Made by a program: the position numbers and the translations under genes. This document shows positions 48,570 through 56,544 of a stretch of 64,000 bases of DNA, one piece after another. Source of the stretch: Shinella sp032095155 (lineage in GTDB: Bacteria > Pseudomonadota > Alphaproteobacteria > Rhizobiales > Rhizobiaceae); NCBI RefSeq assembly GCF_049199905.1, contig NZ_JBLZPK010000023.1, forward strand, positions 1-64,000, in the 5' to 3' direction. The notes under the pieces were generated by a model. That model was given only the letters and a program-made list of their open reading frames with translations, ran no database searches and was not told the DNA's origin. Each line of letters begins with the position of its first letter. Position 1 is the first letter of the stretch.

Positions 48570-49434
48570 ATGAGCGAAAAAAAAGTTTTGGACCGAGCGT
48601 TTCGAGGCCGAGCGCGGCCGTCTGCGCAGCGTGGCCTTCCGCATGCTGGGCTCGCATGCGGAGGCGGATGATGCCGTGCAGGAGGCGTGGCTTCGGCTGG
48701 AGCGCGCCGGTGACGGTATCGAAAACCCGGCAGGATGGTTGACCACCGTCGTCGGCCGCATCTGCCTCGACATGCTGCGCGCCCGCACGAAGCGCCGCGA
48801 AGATCCGATCGATGGCGACGAGGGGGAGGTGCAGCACGCCGATCCCTCAGCCGGCGCCGATGAACAGGCGGCGCTCGCGGATTCGGTCGGCCTGGCGCTG
48901 CTCGTCGTGCTGGAGCGCCTCGCGCCCGTCGAACGCCTCGCCTTCGTGCTGCACGACATGTTCGACGTGCCTTTCGAGGAGATCGGCCGCATCGTCGATC
49001 GCTCCCCGGTCGCCGCCCGCCAGCTGGCGAGCCGCGCCCGCCGCCGCGTGCAGGGCCTGCCGGAAACGCCGTCCGCCGATTACGACCGCCGCAAGAATGT
49101 CGTCGCCGCCTTCCTCGCCGCTTCGCGCGACGGCGATTTCTCCGGCCTGCTCGCCGTGCTCGATCCCGATGTCGTCTTCCACGCGGATGCCGATGCCGTC
49201 CGACTCGGTTCGCTCGCAGAAATGCACGGCGCCCAGGCCGTGGCGACCAATTTCAAGGGCAAGGCGACGGCGGCAAAGCTCGCCCTCATCGATGGCCAGC
49301 TCGGCCTCGCCGTCATTCTCGGTGGCGCGCTCAAGCTCGTCGTGCTCATGGAGGTCGAGGGCGATCACATCATCGCGATCGACTCCATTGCCGATCCGGT
49401 ACGCATCGCGGCCTGCGAGGTGGAGTATCTGTAG
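48570..49434 (+). CDS. ECF41-like sigma factor with SnoaL-type C-terminal domain; frameshifted near its start as assembled
   Basis: The conserved frame reads KFWTERFEAERGRLRSVAF, then FRMLGSHAEADDAVQEAWLR (region 2) and FDVPFEEIGRIVDRSPVAAR (region 4). A SnoaL-like tail of about 110 residues (YDRRKNVVAAFLAASRDGDF onward) replaces an anti-sigma factor. ATG 48570 encodes MSEK, but the run of eight A (48577–48584) puts it out of frame with the rest; seven A would restore MSEKKFWTERF. Without that, only an internal start at 48631 exists, which cuts region 2. The C-terminal DGGGK-type motif of typical ECF41 is not evident. Confidence 0.85.
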
Positions 49435-49495
49435 GCGGCGGCCACAAGGAGATACCCCGAAGCCTCGACATTCCCCCACCCACCAACGTCATGTC

Positions 49496-49573
49496 AGGCC
49501 TTGAGCCGAGGATCCATGCCACAGGCAAGGCGGTGCGGATGTGTGGATCCTCGGGTCAAGCCCGAGGATGACG
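49496..49573 (-). repeat. Two-hairpin REP-type repeat, copy B (inverted)
   Basis: The reverse complement matches copy A at 47774–47851: hairpins with CCTCGGG/CCCGAGG and CCTCGGC/GCCGAGG, and the same linker start CCACACATCCGCACCG. Together the copies bracket the AhpD/sigma pair in opposite orientation. Confidence 0.85.
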
Positions 49574-49610
49574 GAGAGGAGAGAGAGCAGCCGGCGGGCG
49601 GCTGCGGAGA

Positions 49611-50348
49611 CTAAATGCCGATCCGCCCGATCGCCGGGATCTTGATCGCCGGCCGCATCACGTCGACGCCGGCGACGAGGCCCATGATGTGCAGCTCCAG
49701 CCCGCTGCGCATGCCGGCGGAAACGCCGATGAGGCCGTAGAGCGTGGCATGCACGTCCCTGCCATCCGCATCCACGGCAAAGAGCTTGCCCTCCGGCAGG
49801 TAGTCGCGCCCCACGGCATCCGGCGGCAGCACGACGCCGAGTTCCGGCACGCTGCGCAGCACATGGGCGACGAAGGTGTTGGAGTTCGGCCCCGGCCAGA
49901 GGCGGTAGGCGCCGGGCTTCGAATAGGGATAGGCGGCAATCGCCTTCTCGATTTTCGGGATCAGCCGCGCAGCCTCTTCGCCGCTCACGGAGACGACGGT
50001 GTGCGGCGTGTTGGAATACCAGAAGGCGTCGGGCGCATAGGCGTTCTTGCGCACCGGTGTGCCCCAGCCGACCTTGTCGTAACGGTTGTAGCTTGCGGCA
50101 TTCGCCGCCTTTGTGACGATCCAGGCATGGCTCGCCACCGCGCCCTTCAGGCCGCCTGTCGCGGCGGAGAAGATGTGGATCGTCGCCTGCGGCGTCGTCT
50201 TCGCCTCCGGCAGGATGCCGGCGGAGGTCCAGTTCGCCTCGCGCCAGTTGGCCGGACGATCCTTGATGTACCAGTAGCCGGCGGCGCCAAGGGCGGGCAT
50301 CAGGTAGATCACGAGAAAGAGGACAAGGACGTTCCTCAGCAATTTCAT
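49611..50348 (-). CDS. DUF3750 membrane-anchored protein
   Basis: 245 residues from ATG 50348. One N-terminal membrane helix (VLVLFLVIYLMPALGAAGYW), then a periplasmic domain with AWIVTKAANAASYNRYDKVG, FWYSNTPHTVVSVSGEEAAR and LWPGPNSNTFVAHVLRSVPE. The conserved His (PHTV), N-S-N-T-F and W-P-G-P-N motifs resemble the NlpC/P60-like DUF3750 family. Activity is unproven. Divergent from the asparaginase gene. Confidence 0.82.
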   Translation of the reverse strand: MKLLRNVLVLFLVIYLMPALGAAGYWYIKDRPANWREANWTSAGILPEAKTTPQATIHIFSAATGGLKGAVASHAWIVTKAANAASYNRYDKVGWGTPVRKNAYAPDAFWYSNTPHTVVSVSGEEAARLIPKIEKAIAAYPYSKPGAYRLWPGPNSNTFVAHVLRSVPELGVVLPPDAVGRDYLPEGKLFAVDADGRDVHATLYGLIGVSAGMRSGLELHIMGLVAGVDVMRPAIKIPAIGRIGI

Positions 50349-50430
50349 GCGGGCGCTCCGAAACCGAGTGGGCAGTTCGATCGATTTCGGATAATACCGC
50401 AGCGGAAATCGGAAATTTGAGGGCACGATC

Positions 50431-51438
50431 ATGGCAAATCCGGTACTTGTCGAAGTCACGCGCGGCAATCTCGTCGAAAGCCGCCATCGCGGCATGGTCG
50501 TGGTGGTCGATGGCGATGGCGCGGTGGTGTTTTCGCAGGGCGATATCGATGGCGGCGTCTTCCCCCGCTCGGCCTGCAAGGCCATGCAGGCATTGCCGTT
50601 GATCGAAAGCGGTGCCGCCGATGCCCATGCCTTCGGCAATCAGGAACTGGCGCTCGCCTGCTCCTCGCACAGCGGTGAAGCGGCGCATGCGCGGCTGGCC
50701 GGCTCCATGCTCGCCGCCGCGGGCGTCGATGAGAGCGTGCTGGAATGCGGCGCGCACTGGTCCTTCGAGCAGCCCGTGCTGATCGGCCAGGCCCGTCTGC
50801 TCGACCGCCCGACGGCTCTGCACAACAATTGCTCCGGCAAACATGCCGGCTTCGTCTGTGCCGCCTGCCACACCGGCAAGGACCTCAAGGGCTATGTGCG
50901 CTACGAACACCCCGTGCAGGCCGAAATCCGCGGCATCATGGAAAGTCTGACGGGCGCAGCCCTCGCCGTCGACAATTGTGGCGTCGACGGCTGCTCGATC
51001 CCGACCTATGCCGTGCCGATGAAGGGCCTTGCTCACGGCTTTGCGAAAATGGCGACCGGCGTCGGCCTCGGCGCCGAGCGCGCAAAGGCCTCGCGCCGCC
51101 TGATGGACGCGTGCATGGCCGAGCCCTTCTTCGTCGCCGGCACGGGCCGCGCCTGCACCCGCCTGATGGAAACCGCCCCCGGCCGCATCTTTGCCAAGAC
51201 CGGCGCCGAAGGCGTCTTCTGCGCCGCCATTCCGGAAAAGGGCCTCGCCATCGCGCTGAAATGCGAAGACGGCACGACCCGCGCCGCCGAAAGCATGGTC
51301 GCCGCCACGCTTGCCCGCTTCTTCACGGAAGAGCCCGACATCCACGCCGCCCTGATCGCCCAGGCCAACCGCTCCATGAAGAACTGGAACGGCATCCATG
51401 TCGGCGATATCAGGGTGACGGACGCGCTCGCGGCCTGA
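50431..51438 (+). CDS. Rhizobium-type (class 3) L-asparaginase
   Basis: 335 residues. All residues reported for R. etli ReAV are here, with numbering one lower: Ser47 and Lys50 in PRSACKAMQA, Ser79 in ACSSHSGEA, and the zinc ligands Cys134, Lys137 and Cys188 in NNCSGKHAGF and GVDGCSIP. The family resembles beta-lactamase/glutaminase folds and is unrelated to the E. coli enzymes. It hydrolyses L-asparagine. A DeoR-type regulator is convergent next to it. Confidence 0.93.
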   Translation: MANPVLVEVTRGNLVESRHRGMVVVVDGDGAVVFSQGDIDGGVFPRSACKAMQALPLIESGAADAHAFGNQELALACSSHSGEAAHARLAGSMLAAAGVDESVLECGAHWSFEQPVLIGQARLLDRPTALHNNCSGKHAGFVCAACHTGKDLKGYVRYEHPVQAEIRGIMESLTGAALAVDNCGVDGCSIPTYAVPMKGLAHGFAKMATGVGLGAERAKASRRLMDACMAEPFFVAGTGRACTRLMETAPGRIFAKTGAEGVFCAAIPEKGLAIALKCEDGTTRAAESMVAATLARFFTEEPDIHAALIAQANRSMKNWNGIHVGDIRVTDALAA

Positions 51439-52194
51439 TCAGGCTTCCAGTATCTCCACATCCAGTTCCCGATAGGGCGCCAGCATTTCCGGTGCGAGGC
51501 TATCCGGCACGATAAGGCCGGTGGCGAAGCCTGTCGGCATGATCTTCCAGGGGGAGGCGCGGCCGAGTTTTTCGGCGGTCAGCAGCACCCAGGTCGCGGC
51601 GGCGTTGTCGGCGATGAGGCGTTTGGTGGCGGCTTCCTCCATGTCGCCGGTCGTTAGGCCGTGCGTGGGGTGGGCGGCCGTCACGCCCAAGAAATAGAGG
51701 TCGGCCTTCAGGCCGCGGATCGCCTCCAGCGCAAGCGCCCCCGTCGTCACCATCGAATGTTTGTAGAGCCGTCCGCCGATCAGCACGACCTCGGCGGTCG
51801 GGTGGCGTTCGAGTTCGCAGGCGATCGTGGGGCTGTGCGTCACCACCGTGAAGGCGAAGCTGCGCGGCAGCGCGCGGGCAAGCGCTGCCGTCGTCGTGCC
51901 GCCGTCGAGAAAGATCACCTGACCCGGCGCGATCATCGCCGCCGCGCGCGCGCCGAGCGCGGCCTTCTCGTCGGTTGCCAGCGTCTGGCGTGCGGCGAAA
52001 TCCGGCAGAGCGGGGGCAAGCGGCAGCGCCCCGCCATGCACGCGCTTCAACAGCCCTTCCGCCGCCATTTCCCGAAGATCCCGGCGGATCGTGTCCTCTG
52101 ACAGATCCAGCTCCGCCGCGAGCGTCTTGGCGACGATTTCCCCGTCGCGGGTCAGGCGCTGGGCGATGAGCGCCTTTCTCTGGCTGGTCAGCAT
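51439..52194 (-). CDS. DeoR-family transcriptional regulator
   Basis: 251 residues from ATG 52194 (GGAG seven bases upstream). The N-terminal HTH is VAKTLAAELDLSEDTIRRDL followed by LLKRVHGGALP. The DeoRC sensor domain has VIFLDGGTTTAALARALP and LYFLGVTAAHPTHGLTTGDM, the sugar-phosphate-binding fold. It diverges from the DUF4406 gene across a 97-nt region rich in TTTCGTG motifs. Confidence 0.93.
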   Translation of the reverse strand: MLTSQRKALIAQRLTRDGEIVAKTLAAELDLSEDTIRRDLREMAAEGLLKRVHGGALPLAPALPDFAARQTLATDEKAALGARAAAMIAPGQVIFLDGGTTTAALARALPRSFAFTVVTHSPTIACELERHPTAEVVLIGGRLYKHSMVTTGALALEAIRGLKADLYFLGVTAAHPTHGLTTGDMEEAATKRLIADNAAATWVLLTAEKLGRASPWKIMPTGFATGLIVPDSLAPEMLAPYRELDVEILEA

Positions 52195-52215
52195 ATCCGA
52201 ACTCCGTCTTGACTC

Positions 52216-52273
52216 TGCACGAAACTGCACGAATAATCGTGAAATATCCAGAATAATCCGGATATTTCGTGCA
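52216..52273. promoter_or_regulatory. Candidate DeoR-type operators
   Basis: TGCACGAAA (52217–52225) and TGCACGAAT (52226–52234) are in direct tandem. GAAATATCC (52241–52249) and GGATATTTC (52260–52268) form a perfect inverted repeat that continues into TTTCGTGCA (52265–52273). The recurring TTTCGTGCA half-sites suggest DeoR binding and control of both divergent genes. Confidence 0.55.
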
Positions 52274-52291
52274 AAATGTAAGGAGCAAGAC

Positions 52292-52657
52292 ATGTTGATC
52301 CTGATTGCCGGCCCCTATCGTTCGGGCACCGGGGATGACCCGCAGAAGATGGCGGAGAACCTGAAGCGGCTGGAGGCGCCGTCCTATGCGCTGTTCAAGG
52401 CCGGCCATGTGCCGATGATCGGCGAATGGGTGGCGCTGCCCGTCTGGCATGCGGCCGGTGGCCAGGAGATCGGGGATGCCCTGCACGAGGAGATCTTTTA
52501 TCCGACGGCGCATCGCCTGCTCGAACTCTGCGAGGGCGTGCTGCGCCTGCCCGGCGACAGCAAGGGCGCCGACAACGACGTGCGCATCGCCCGCGAACGC
52601 GGCATTCCGGTCTGGCATCGGCTGGAGGATGTGCCGGGCTGCGCGGCGGCGGCGTAA
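52292..52657 (+). CDS. DUF4406/nucleoside deoxyribosyltransferase-like protein
   Basis: 121 residues from ATG 52292 (AAGGAGCAAGAC upstream). MLILIAGPYRSGTGDDPQKM is the nucleotide-binding-like start of the N-deoxyribosyltransferase superfamily. LRLPGDSKGADNDVRIARER is the usual C-terminal pattern. Probably acts on a nucleoside or sugar-phosphate (inferred); the divergent DeoR regulator fits a sugar-phosphate ligand. Confidence 0.75.
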   Translation: MLILIAGPYRSGTGDDPQKMAENLKRLEAPSYALFKAGHVPMIGEWVALPVWHAAGGQEIGDALHEEIFYPTAHRLLELCEGVLRLPGDSKGADNDVRIARERGIPVWHRLEDVPGCAAAA

Positions 52658-52756
52658 TTTTTTCGAAAACCTTGTCGGGAAGGGGCGGCGTGTTACGTCC
52701 TTGTGGCATGACGGGGTGAACACGCCCCGCATCGCCAACAATCAAGGAGGATTTCC

Positions 52757-53158
52757 ATGCGCATGATTTTCGTCAACCTGCCCGTCAAGGACCTGCCGGC
52801 GACCCGCCGCTTCTTCGCGGCGCTGGGCTTTACCTTCAACGAGCAGTTCTCCGACGATACCGCCGCCTGCATGGTGGTGGACGAGAACATCTTCGTCATG
52901 CACCTGACCGAGGAGAAATTCGCCCAGTTCGTCAACGGCAAGGTCGGCGATCCCGAACAGCAGACGCAGGCGCTGACCTGCTTCTCCGCGGTCAGCCGCC
53001 AGGAAGTCGACGACTTCAAGGCCAAGGCGCTGGCCGCCGGCGGGCGCGAATGGAAGCCGAACATCGAATTCGGCCCGATGTACGGCTGCTCCTTCCAGGA
53101 CATCAACGGCAATGTCTGGGAGTTCATGCATATGGATCAGTCGGGCGGCCAGGGCTGA
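52757..53158 (+). CDS. VOC/glyoxalase-family protein
   Basis: 133 residues from ATG 52757 (AAGGAGGATTTCC upstream). Start MRMIFVNLPVKDLPATRRFF, ending MYGCSFQDINGNVWEFMHMD with the C-terminal Glu ligand. This YycE/PhnB-like group of VOC proteins has unknown substrates. It is followed by its own terminator. Confidence 0.88.
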   Translation: MRMIFVNLPVKDLPATRRFFAALGFTFNEQFSDDTAACMVVDENIFVMHLTEEKFAQFVNGKVGDPEQQTQALTCFSAVSRQEVDDFKAKALAAGGREWKPNIEFGPMYGCSFQDINGNVWEFMHMDQSGGQG

Positions 53159-53177
53159 TCAATATCCCTTTAAAATG

Positions 53178-53207
53178 AGGCCTGCGCCTGATGGCGCAGG
53201 CCTTTTT
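53178..53207 (+). terminator. Rho-independent terminator of the VOC gene
   Basis: AGGCCTGCGCC, loop TGAT, GGCGCAGGCC and TTTTTG. It lies immediately before the convergent DUF4198 stop at 53210. Confidence 0.9.
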
Positions 53208-53209
53208 GT

Positions 53210-53933
53210 TTAGTCGTCGTGGCTATGCGCTTCCGCGACGAAGCTGAGTGTNNNNNNNNNNNNNNNNNNNNNNNNNNNNNNNNNNNNNNNNNNNNNNNNN
53301 NNNNNNNNNNNGTCCGTCATTGCGGATCGCCACCACGACCTCGCCATCGGCATCGGTCGGCGCGCTCTTAAGGGAAGCCTGGTTGACGTAGTCGAGCGTC
53401 ACCACCGCGCCGGCAAGCGGTTTGCCGTCGTGCAGTACGCGCAGGCGGATCGGATCGCCGGCCTTGCGGCCGACCGGGTTGTCGAGCGGCAGGATCTGCA
53501 GGTCCTGCTTCGGGAAGGCGGGCAGGGCACCGTGGGCGTGGAGGAGCGACAGGCTGTTCTTGATGTAGTGGCCGGCGGCTTTGGCGTCCGCCACCTTGTC
53601 CTTCGCCGCGTTCACCCATTTGCCATCCGTCTTCTCCGTCCAGTAACCGTTGTCGAAGGTGAGAAGAATGGCGGCGGGCTCGCCCTCCGGCTTCAGGATC
53701 GCGTGCTTCTCGCGTTTGTCGATCTCCACCGGCGTTGCGGCTCCCTCTTCGGAGATCGCCAGCGCCTGCGTGATGCGTGCGGGATCATAGGGGTCGTCAC
53801 CCGCGCCATGGCCATAGACGACGCCGAGATTGCCCCAGCGCTCCGCCACCCAGGCGCCATGCGCCCCGGCGGTGAGGGGCAGCGAGAGAACGAGCGCGAG
53901 CGCGCCCGAAACAGCGAGAATCTGCTTCAGCAT
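53210..53933 (-). CDS. DUF4198 periplasmic protein (interrupted by an N gap)
   Basis: The Sec signal peptide MLKQILAVSGALALVLSLPL ends near TAGA-HG. The mature part begins HGAWVAERWGNLG and contains KAGDPIRLRVLHDGKPLAGA plus a beta-sandwich, the DUF4198 pattern. Past the gap the frame giving TLSFVAEAHSHDD then TAA (stop at 53210) is the natural C-terminus. The frame that keeps the gap at 60 N ends in unrelated residues, so the gap length is off. DUF4198 proteins accompany nickel, cobalt or zinc handling, and the His-rich tail fits that. Confidence 0.8.
53252..53311. other. Assembly gap (60 N) in the DUF4198 gene
   Basis: The length is inconsistent with the reading frame on both sides. The real gap should differ from 60 by one (or one plus multiples of three) bases. 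Confidence 0.8.
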
Positions 53934-53949
53934 TATGGTCTCCAGATAG

Positions 53950-53967
53950 GTAATGTTATTACGTTAC
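53950..53967 (-). promoter_or_regulatory. Zur-like palindrome upstream of the DUF4198 gene
   Basis: GTAATGTTA-TTACGTTAC is an imperfect palindrome, with 7 of 9 positions matching between the half-sites. It lies 17 nt before the start codon. Its form resembles alphaproteobacterial Zur/Fur-family boxes of the GTAATGTTATAACATTAC type (recalled). Confidence 0.4.
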
Positions 53968-54020
53968 TGAGGTGGTGTAGCGTTCAGTGCTCCGGCCTGT
54001 CAAGCGGGCAGCGCGAAAGA

Positions 54021-54359
54021 TCAATCGAGCAACTTGCGCAGCTTCGCCGGCGCCTTGAGGCGCCAGGATTCGGCGAGGCGGTGCCGAAGCTCCGCGTCGT
54101 CGATGACGGCGGCGCGCACCAGAAGGGCCGGCCAGCCTTTGTAATGGTCGGTTTCGTAATAGAGCTCGGGCGCCATTTCGATCAGGCGCTCCTTGTCGTC
54201 AAGCGGCACCATCAGCACCAGCGTTTCGGCATCCTTGATGCGCACGAAGAGTTTTCCCGCCACCTTCAGCGCTGGGGTGCCGTAGGACGTGCCGGTCTCG
54301 ACACTGGGCAGGTCCTCGGCGAGGCGCCGGAGCCGCGCCAGAAGCGGATCGTCGGACAT
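54021..54359 (-). CDS. MmcQ/YjbR-family protein
   Basis: 112 residues with the CyaY-like YjbR fold: SVETGTSYGTPALKVAGKLF, VLMVPLDDKERLIEMAPELY and HYKGWPALLVRAAVIDDAEL. These proteins may bind DNA; the role is unknown. Confidence 0.85.
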   Translation of the reverse strand: MSDDPLLARLRRLAEDLPSVETGTSYGTPALKVAGKLFVRIKDAETLVLMVPLDDKERLIEMAPELYYETDHYKGWPALLVRAAVIDDAELRHRLAESWRLKAPAKLRKLLD

Positions 54360-54415
54360 GCGAAATCCTCCCCGCCCAGACTATACCAGGGCGGGAAGGA
54401 CGGCGAGGGGGAGGA

Positions 54416-54607
54416 TCAGGAGCGGCAAGCCGCTTCGCCGGGCTGGGTCTGTGCGCGAAAGAGGCCGAAGGGCAGGTCGCCCAGCGCGCGGGAATCCATC
54501 GTCTCGATTTCGGGATGCGCCAGCGGGTCACGCATCCAGATGGGCGTCTCCGCCGGCTCGGCCTCGGCCTTCAGGGCTGCTGCGATCATGGAGAAAATCT
54601 TGAACAT
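54416..54607 (-). CDS. Small hypothetical protein (63 residues)
   Basis: ATG 54607 (MFKIFSMIAAALKAEAEPAE) has GGAG upstream; a longer frame from 54634 lacks that. The middle part PIWMRDPLAHPEIETMDSRA is Pro/Asp-rich and reminiscent of short DUF1127-adjacent rhizobial proteins. No transmembrane segment or clear family. Confidence 0.6.
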   Translation of the reverse strand: MFKIFSMIAAALKAEAEPAETPIWMRDPLAHPEIETMDSRALGDLPFGLFRAQTQPGEAACRS

Positions 54608-54710
54608 TGTCTTCTCCTTTCGGTTCGTTATCATTGTTGATGATTGATAATCGCGCCGAAAGAGCGCGTCATCAATCGAGCACTTCGTGACGGGGATATA
54701 GAAAAACTAT

Positions 54711-55652
54711 ATGCGAAATCTCAGCCTCGTGCATCTGAACGGCCTTCGCGTGCTGGAGGCAGTGGGGCGGCTCGGCTCCTTGCAGGCGGCGGCGGAGGAG
54801 CTTGGCGTCACCGTCGGCGCCGTCAGCCAGCAGGTCATTCGCGCCGAGGAGCAATTGGGGCGGGCGATCTTCGACCGCACCAACCGCGGCCTCGCGCAGA
54901 CGGCCTTCGGCGCGCCCTTTCTCGCGCGCCTCTCGGCGGGCTTCGGGCAGATTTCCGAGGCGGTCGCCACCACCCAGCGCCGCGACGATGCGATCCTGAC
55001 GATCTCGGTCGCGCCGATCTTCGCCTCGCGCTGGCTCATCCACCGCATCGATCGTTTCGCCGCCGCCCATCCCGAGATCAGCCTGCGCATCGAGGCGACG
55101 ACGACACTGGTCGATCTCGCGCGCTCGGATGTCGATCTCGGCATTCGCGTCGGGCCGGGCACATGGCCGGATGTGCGGGCGGAGTTTCTGATCCCGCAGG
55201 TGATGTTTCCGGTGTGCGCGCCGGCGCTGGCGGAAAAAATCAGGACGCCTGAGGATCTCGCCACGCAGCCGGCCGTCGTTGATGGCAATGACGAATTCAC
55301 CTGGGAGCGCTGGCTGAAGGCGGCGGGGCTCGATAGTCCTGCCCCCAAGGCGCGGCATGTCTTTTCCGATGCCTCGCTCTGCCTCGATGCGGCGCTGGCC
55401 GGGCAGGGGGTGCTGCTTGCCTGGCCGGTGCTCGCCTCCTGGGCGTTGAAGGAGGGGCGGCTCGTCGCGCCGTTCCCGATCCGGGTCGAGACCGGCAACG
55501 GCTACTATTTCGTGACGGCCCCCGGCGTGCCGGAGCCGCGAAAAGTCTCGATCTTCAAGCGATGGCTGCGGGCCGCCATCGTCGAGGACGAGGACGGCTT
55601 TGCCGGTGCCGTCATTCCAGCTCTTTCGCCCGCGTCTCCATCATCGCCCTGA
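54711..55652 (+). CDS. LysR-family regulator (GcvA-like)
   Basis: 313 residues. HTH LGSLQAAAEELGVTVGAVSQ followed by QVIRAEEQLG. The effector domain has VAPIFASRWLIHRIDRFAAA and VDLGIRVGPGTWPDV, as in GcvA/AmpR-like LysR proteins. It probably controls the convergent GST gene or another neighbour. The last 41 bp overlap the GST gene tail to tail. Confidence 0.9.
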   Translation: MRNLSLVHLNGLRVLEAVGRLGSLQAAAEELGVTVGAVSQQVIRAEEQLGRAIFDRTNRGLAQTAFGAPFLARLSAGFGQISEAVATTQRRDDAILTISVAPIFASRWLIHRIDRFAAAHPEISLRIEATTTLVDLARSDVDLGIRVGPGTWPDVRAEFLIPQVMFPVCAPALAEKIRTPEDLATQPAVVDGNDEFTWERWLKAAGLDSPAPKARHVFSDASLCLDAALAGQGVLLAWPVLASWALKEGRLVAPFPIRVETGNGYYFVTAPGVPEPRKVSIFKRWLRAAIVEDEDGFAGAVIPALSPASPSSP

Positions 55653-56271
55653 AGGCCGGGCGCGCCTGGCAGCGCTCCAGCCAGGCCTTGACGTTCGGGG
55701 CGGCGTCGAAGAGCTGCGGCTGGCTCATCGCATAGCGGAACACTTCCGCGACATTGAGATCGGCCACGGTGAAGCGGTCGCCGACGACATGGCCGGTGGC
55801 GGCGAGATGTTGGTCGAGCCGCTGGAAACATTTTTTCAGCGCCTTGGCCGCGCCGCGAATGGTCAGGCGCCCCGCCTCGCTTTCGGCCGCATTGGTGTCG
55901 AGCGCCAGAATGATCTTCACGGCATGCGGCTCCACCTCGGTTGCCGCCCACATCGTCCATTGCAGCATTTCGGCCTCCTCCGTCACCGTCTGGCCGGAAA
56001 GCGCACCGCCATGCTTGCGGGCGAGATAAAGGTTGATCGCCAGCGACTCGGTCATCACGAAGCCGCCATCATCGATGCAGGGGATGAGGCCCGTCGGGTT
56101 GACGGCCAGGAAGTCCGGCGACTGCGTGTTGAGGGGGGCGTCGGCCGCATGCGGATCGTCCACCCGACGGGCTTGCACGACCGGCACGGAAACGAAGGGC
56201 AGGCCGAGTTCGCCCGCCAGCCAGTAGTTGCGCGAGGCGCGGGAGCGGTAGACGCCGTAAATGCTGAGCAT
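55612..56271 (-). CDS. Glutathione S-transferase family protein
   Basis: 219 residues: thioredoxin-like N-domain (MLSIYGVYRSRASRNYWLAG, cis-Pro region VNPTGLIPCIDDGGFVMTES) and helical C-domain with HVVGDRFTVADLNVAEVFRY. No substrate is evident. It overlaps the LysR gene convergently. Confidence 0.9.
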   Translation of the reverse strand: MLSIYGVYRSRASRNYWLAGELGLPFVSVPVVQARRVDDPHAADAPLNTQSPDFLAVNPTGLIPCIDDGGFVMTESLAINLYLARKHGGALSGQTVTEEAEMLQWTMWAATEVEPHAVKIILALDTNAAESEAGRLTIRGAAKALKKCFQRLDQHLAATGHVVGDRFTVADLNVAEVFRYAMSQPQLFDAAPNVKAWLERCQARPAFRAMMETRAKELE

Positions 56272-56544
56272 GGATCCTCCTGATGCAAGCGGTTTGGAGA
56301 CCGGACTTGCGATAGAACAAAGTGCCCCGGCGTTTTCCGCCCTAGAAAGGCATGAAGCGCAGGGGATCTGCCGGCACCATAGGCGGCGGGCCTTCCGTGC
56401 GGTAGGCTGATCGCCTGATCGATCGATGAATTGTCGTGATGGCGCTAGTCAGATTTTCATTTGAAATGCGTTGTGCAGGCTTGTTCTGGACACTGGCCTG
56501 ATGACCGCGAACAGACTGGAGGCGTCGAAGCTGGACATCTGCAC

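Noticed and set aside
47539..49573. Transposon carrying the AhpD/sigma module
   Set aside because: The inverted repeats are REP-like hairpins; no transposase gene or target-site duplication can be seen, though the gap prevents a full check.
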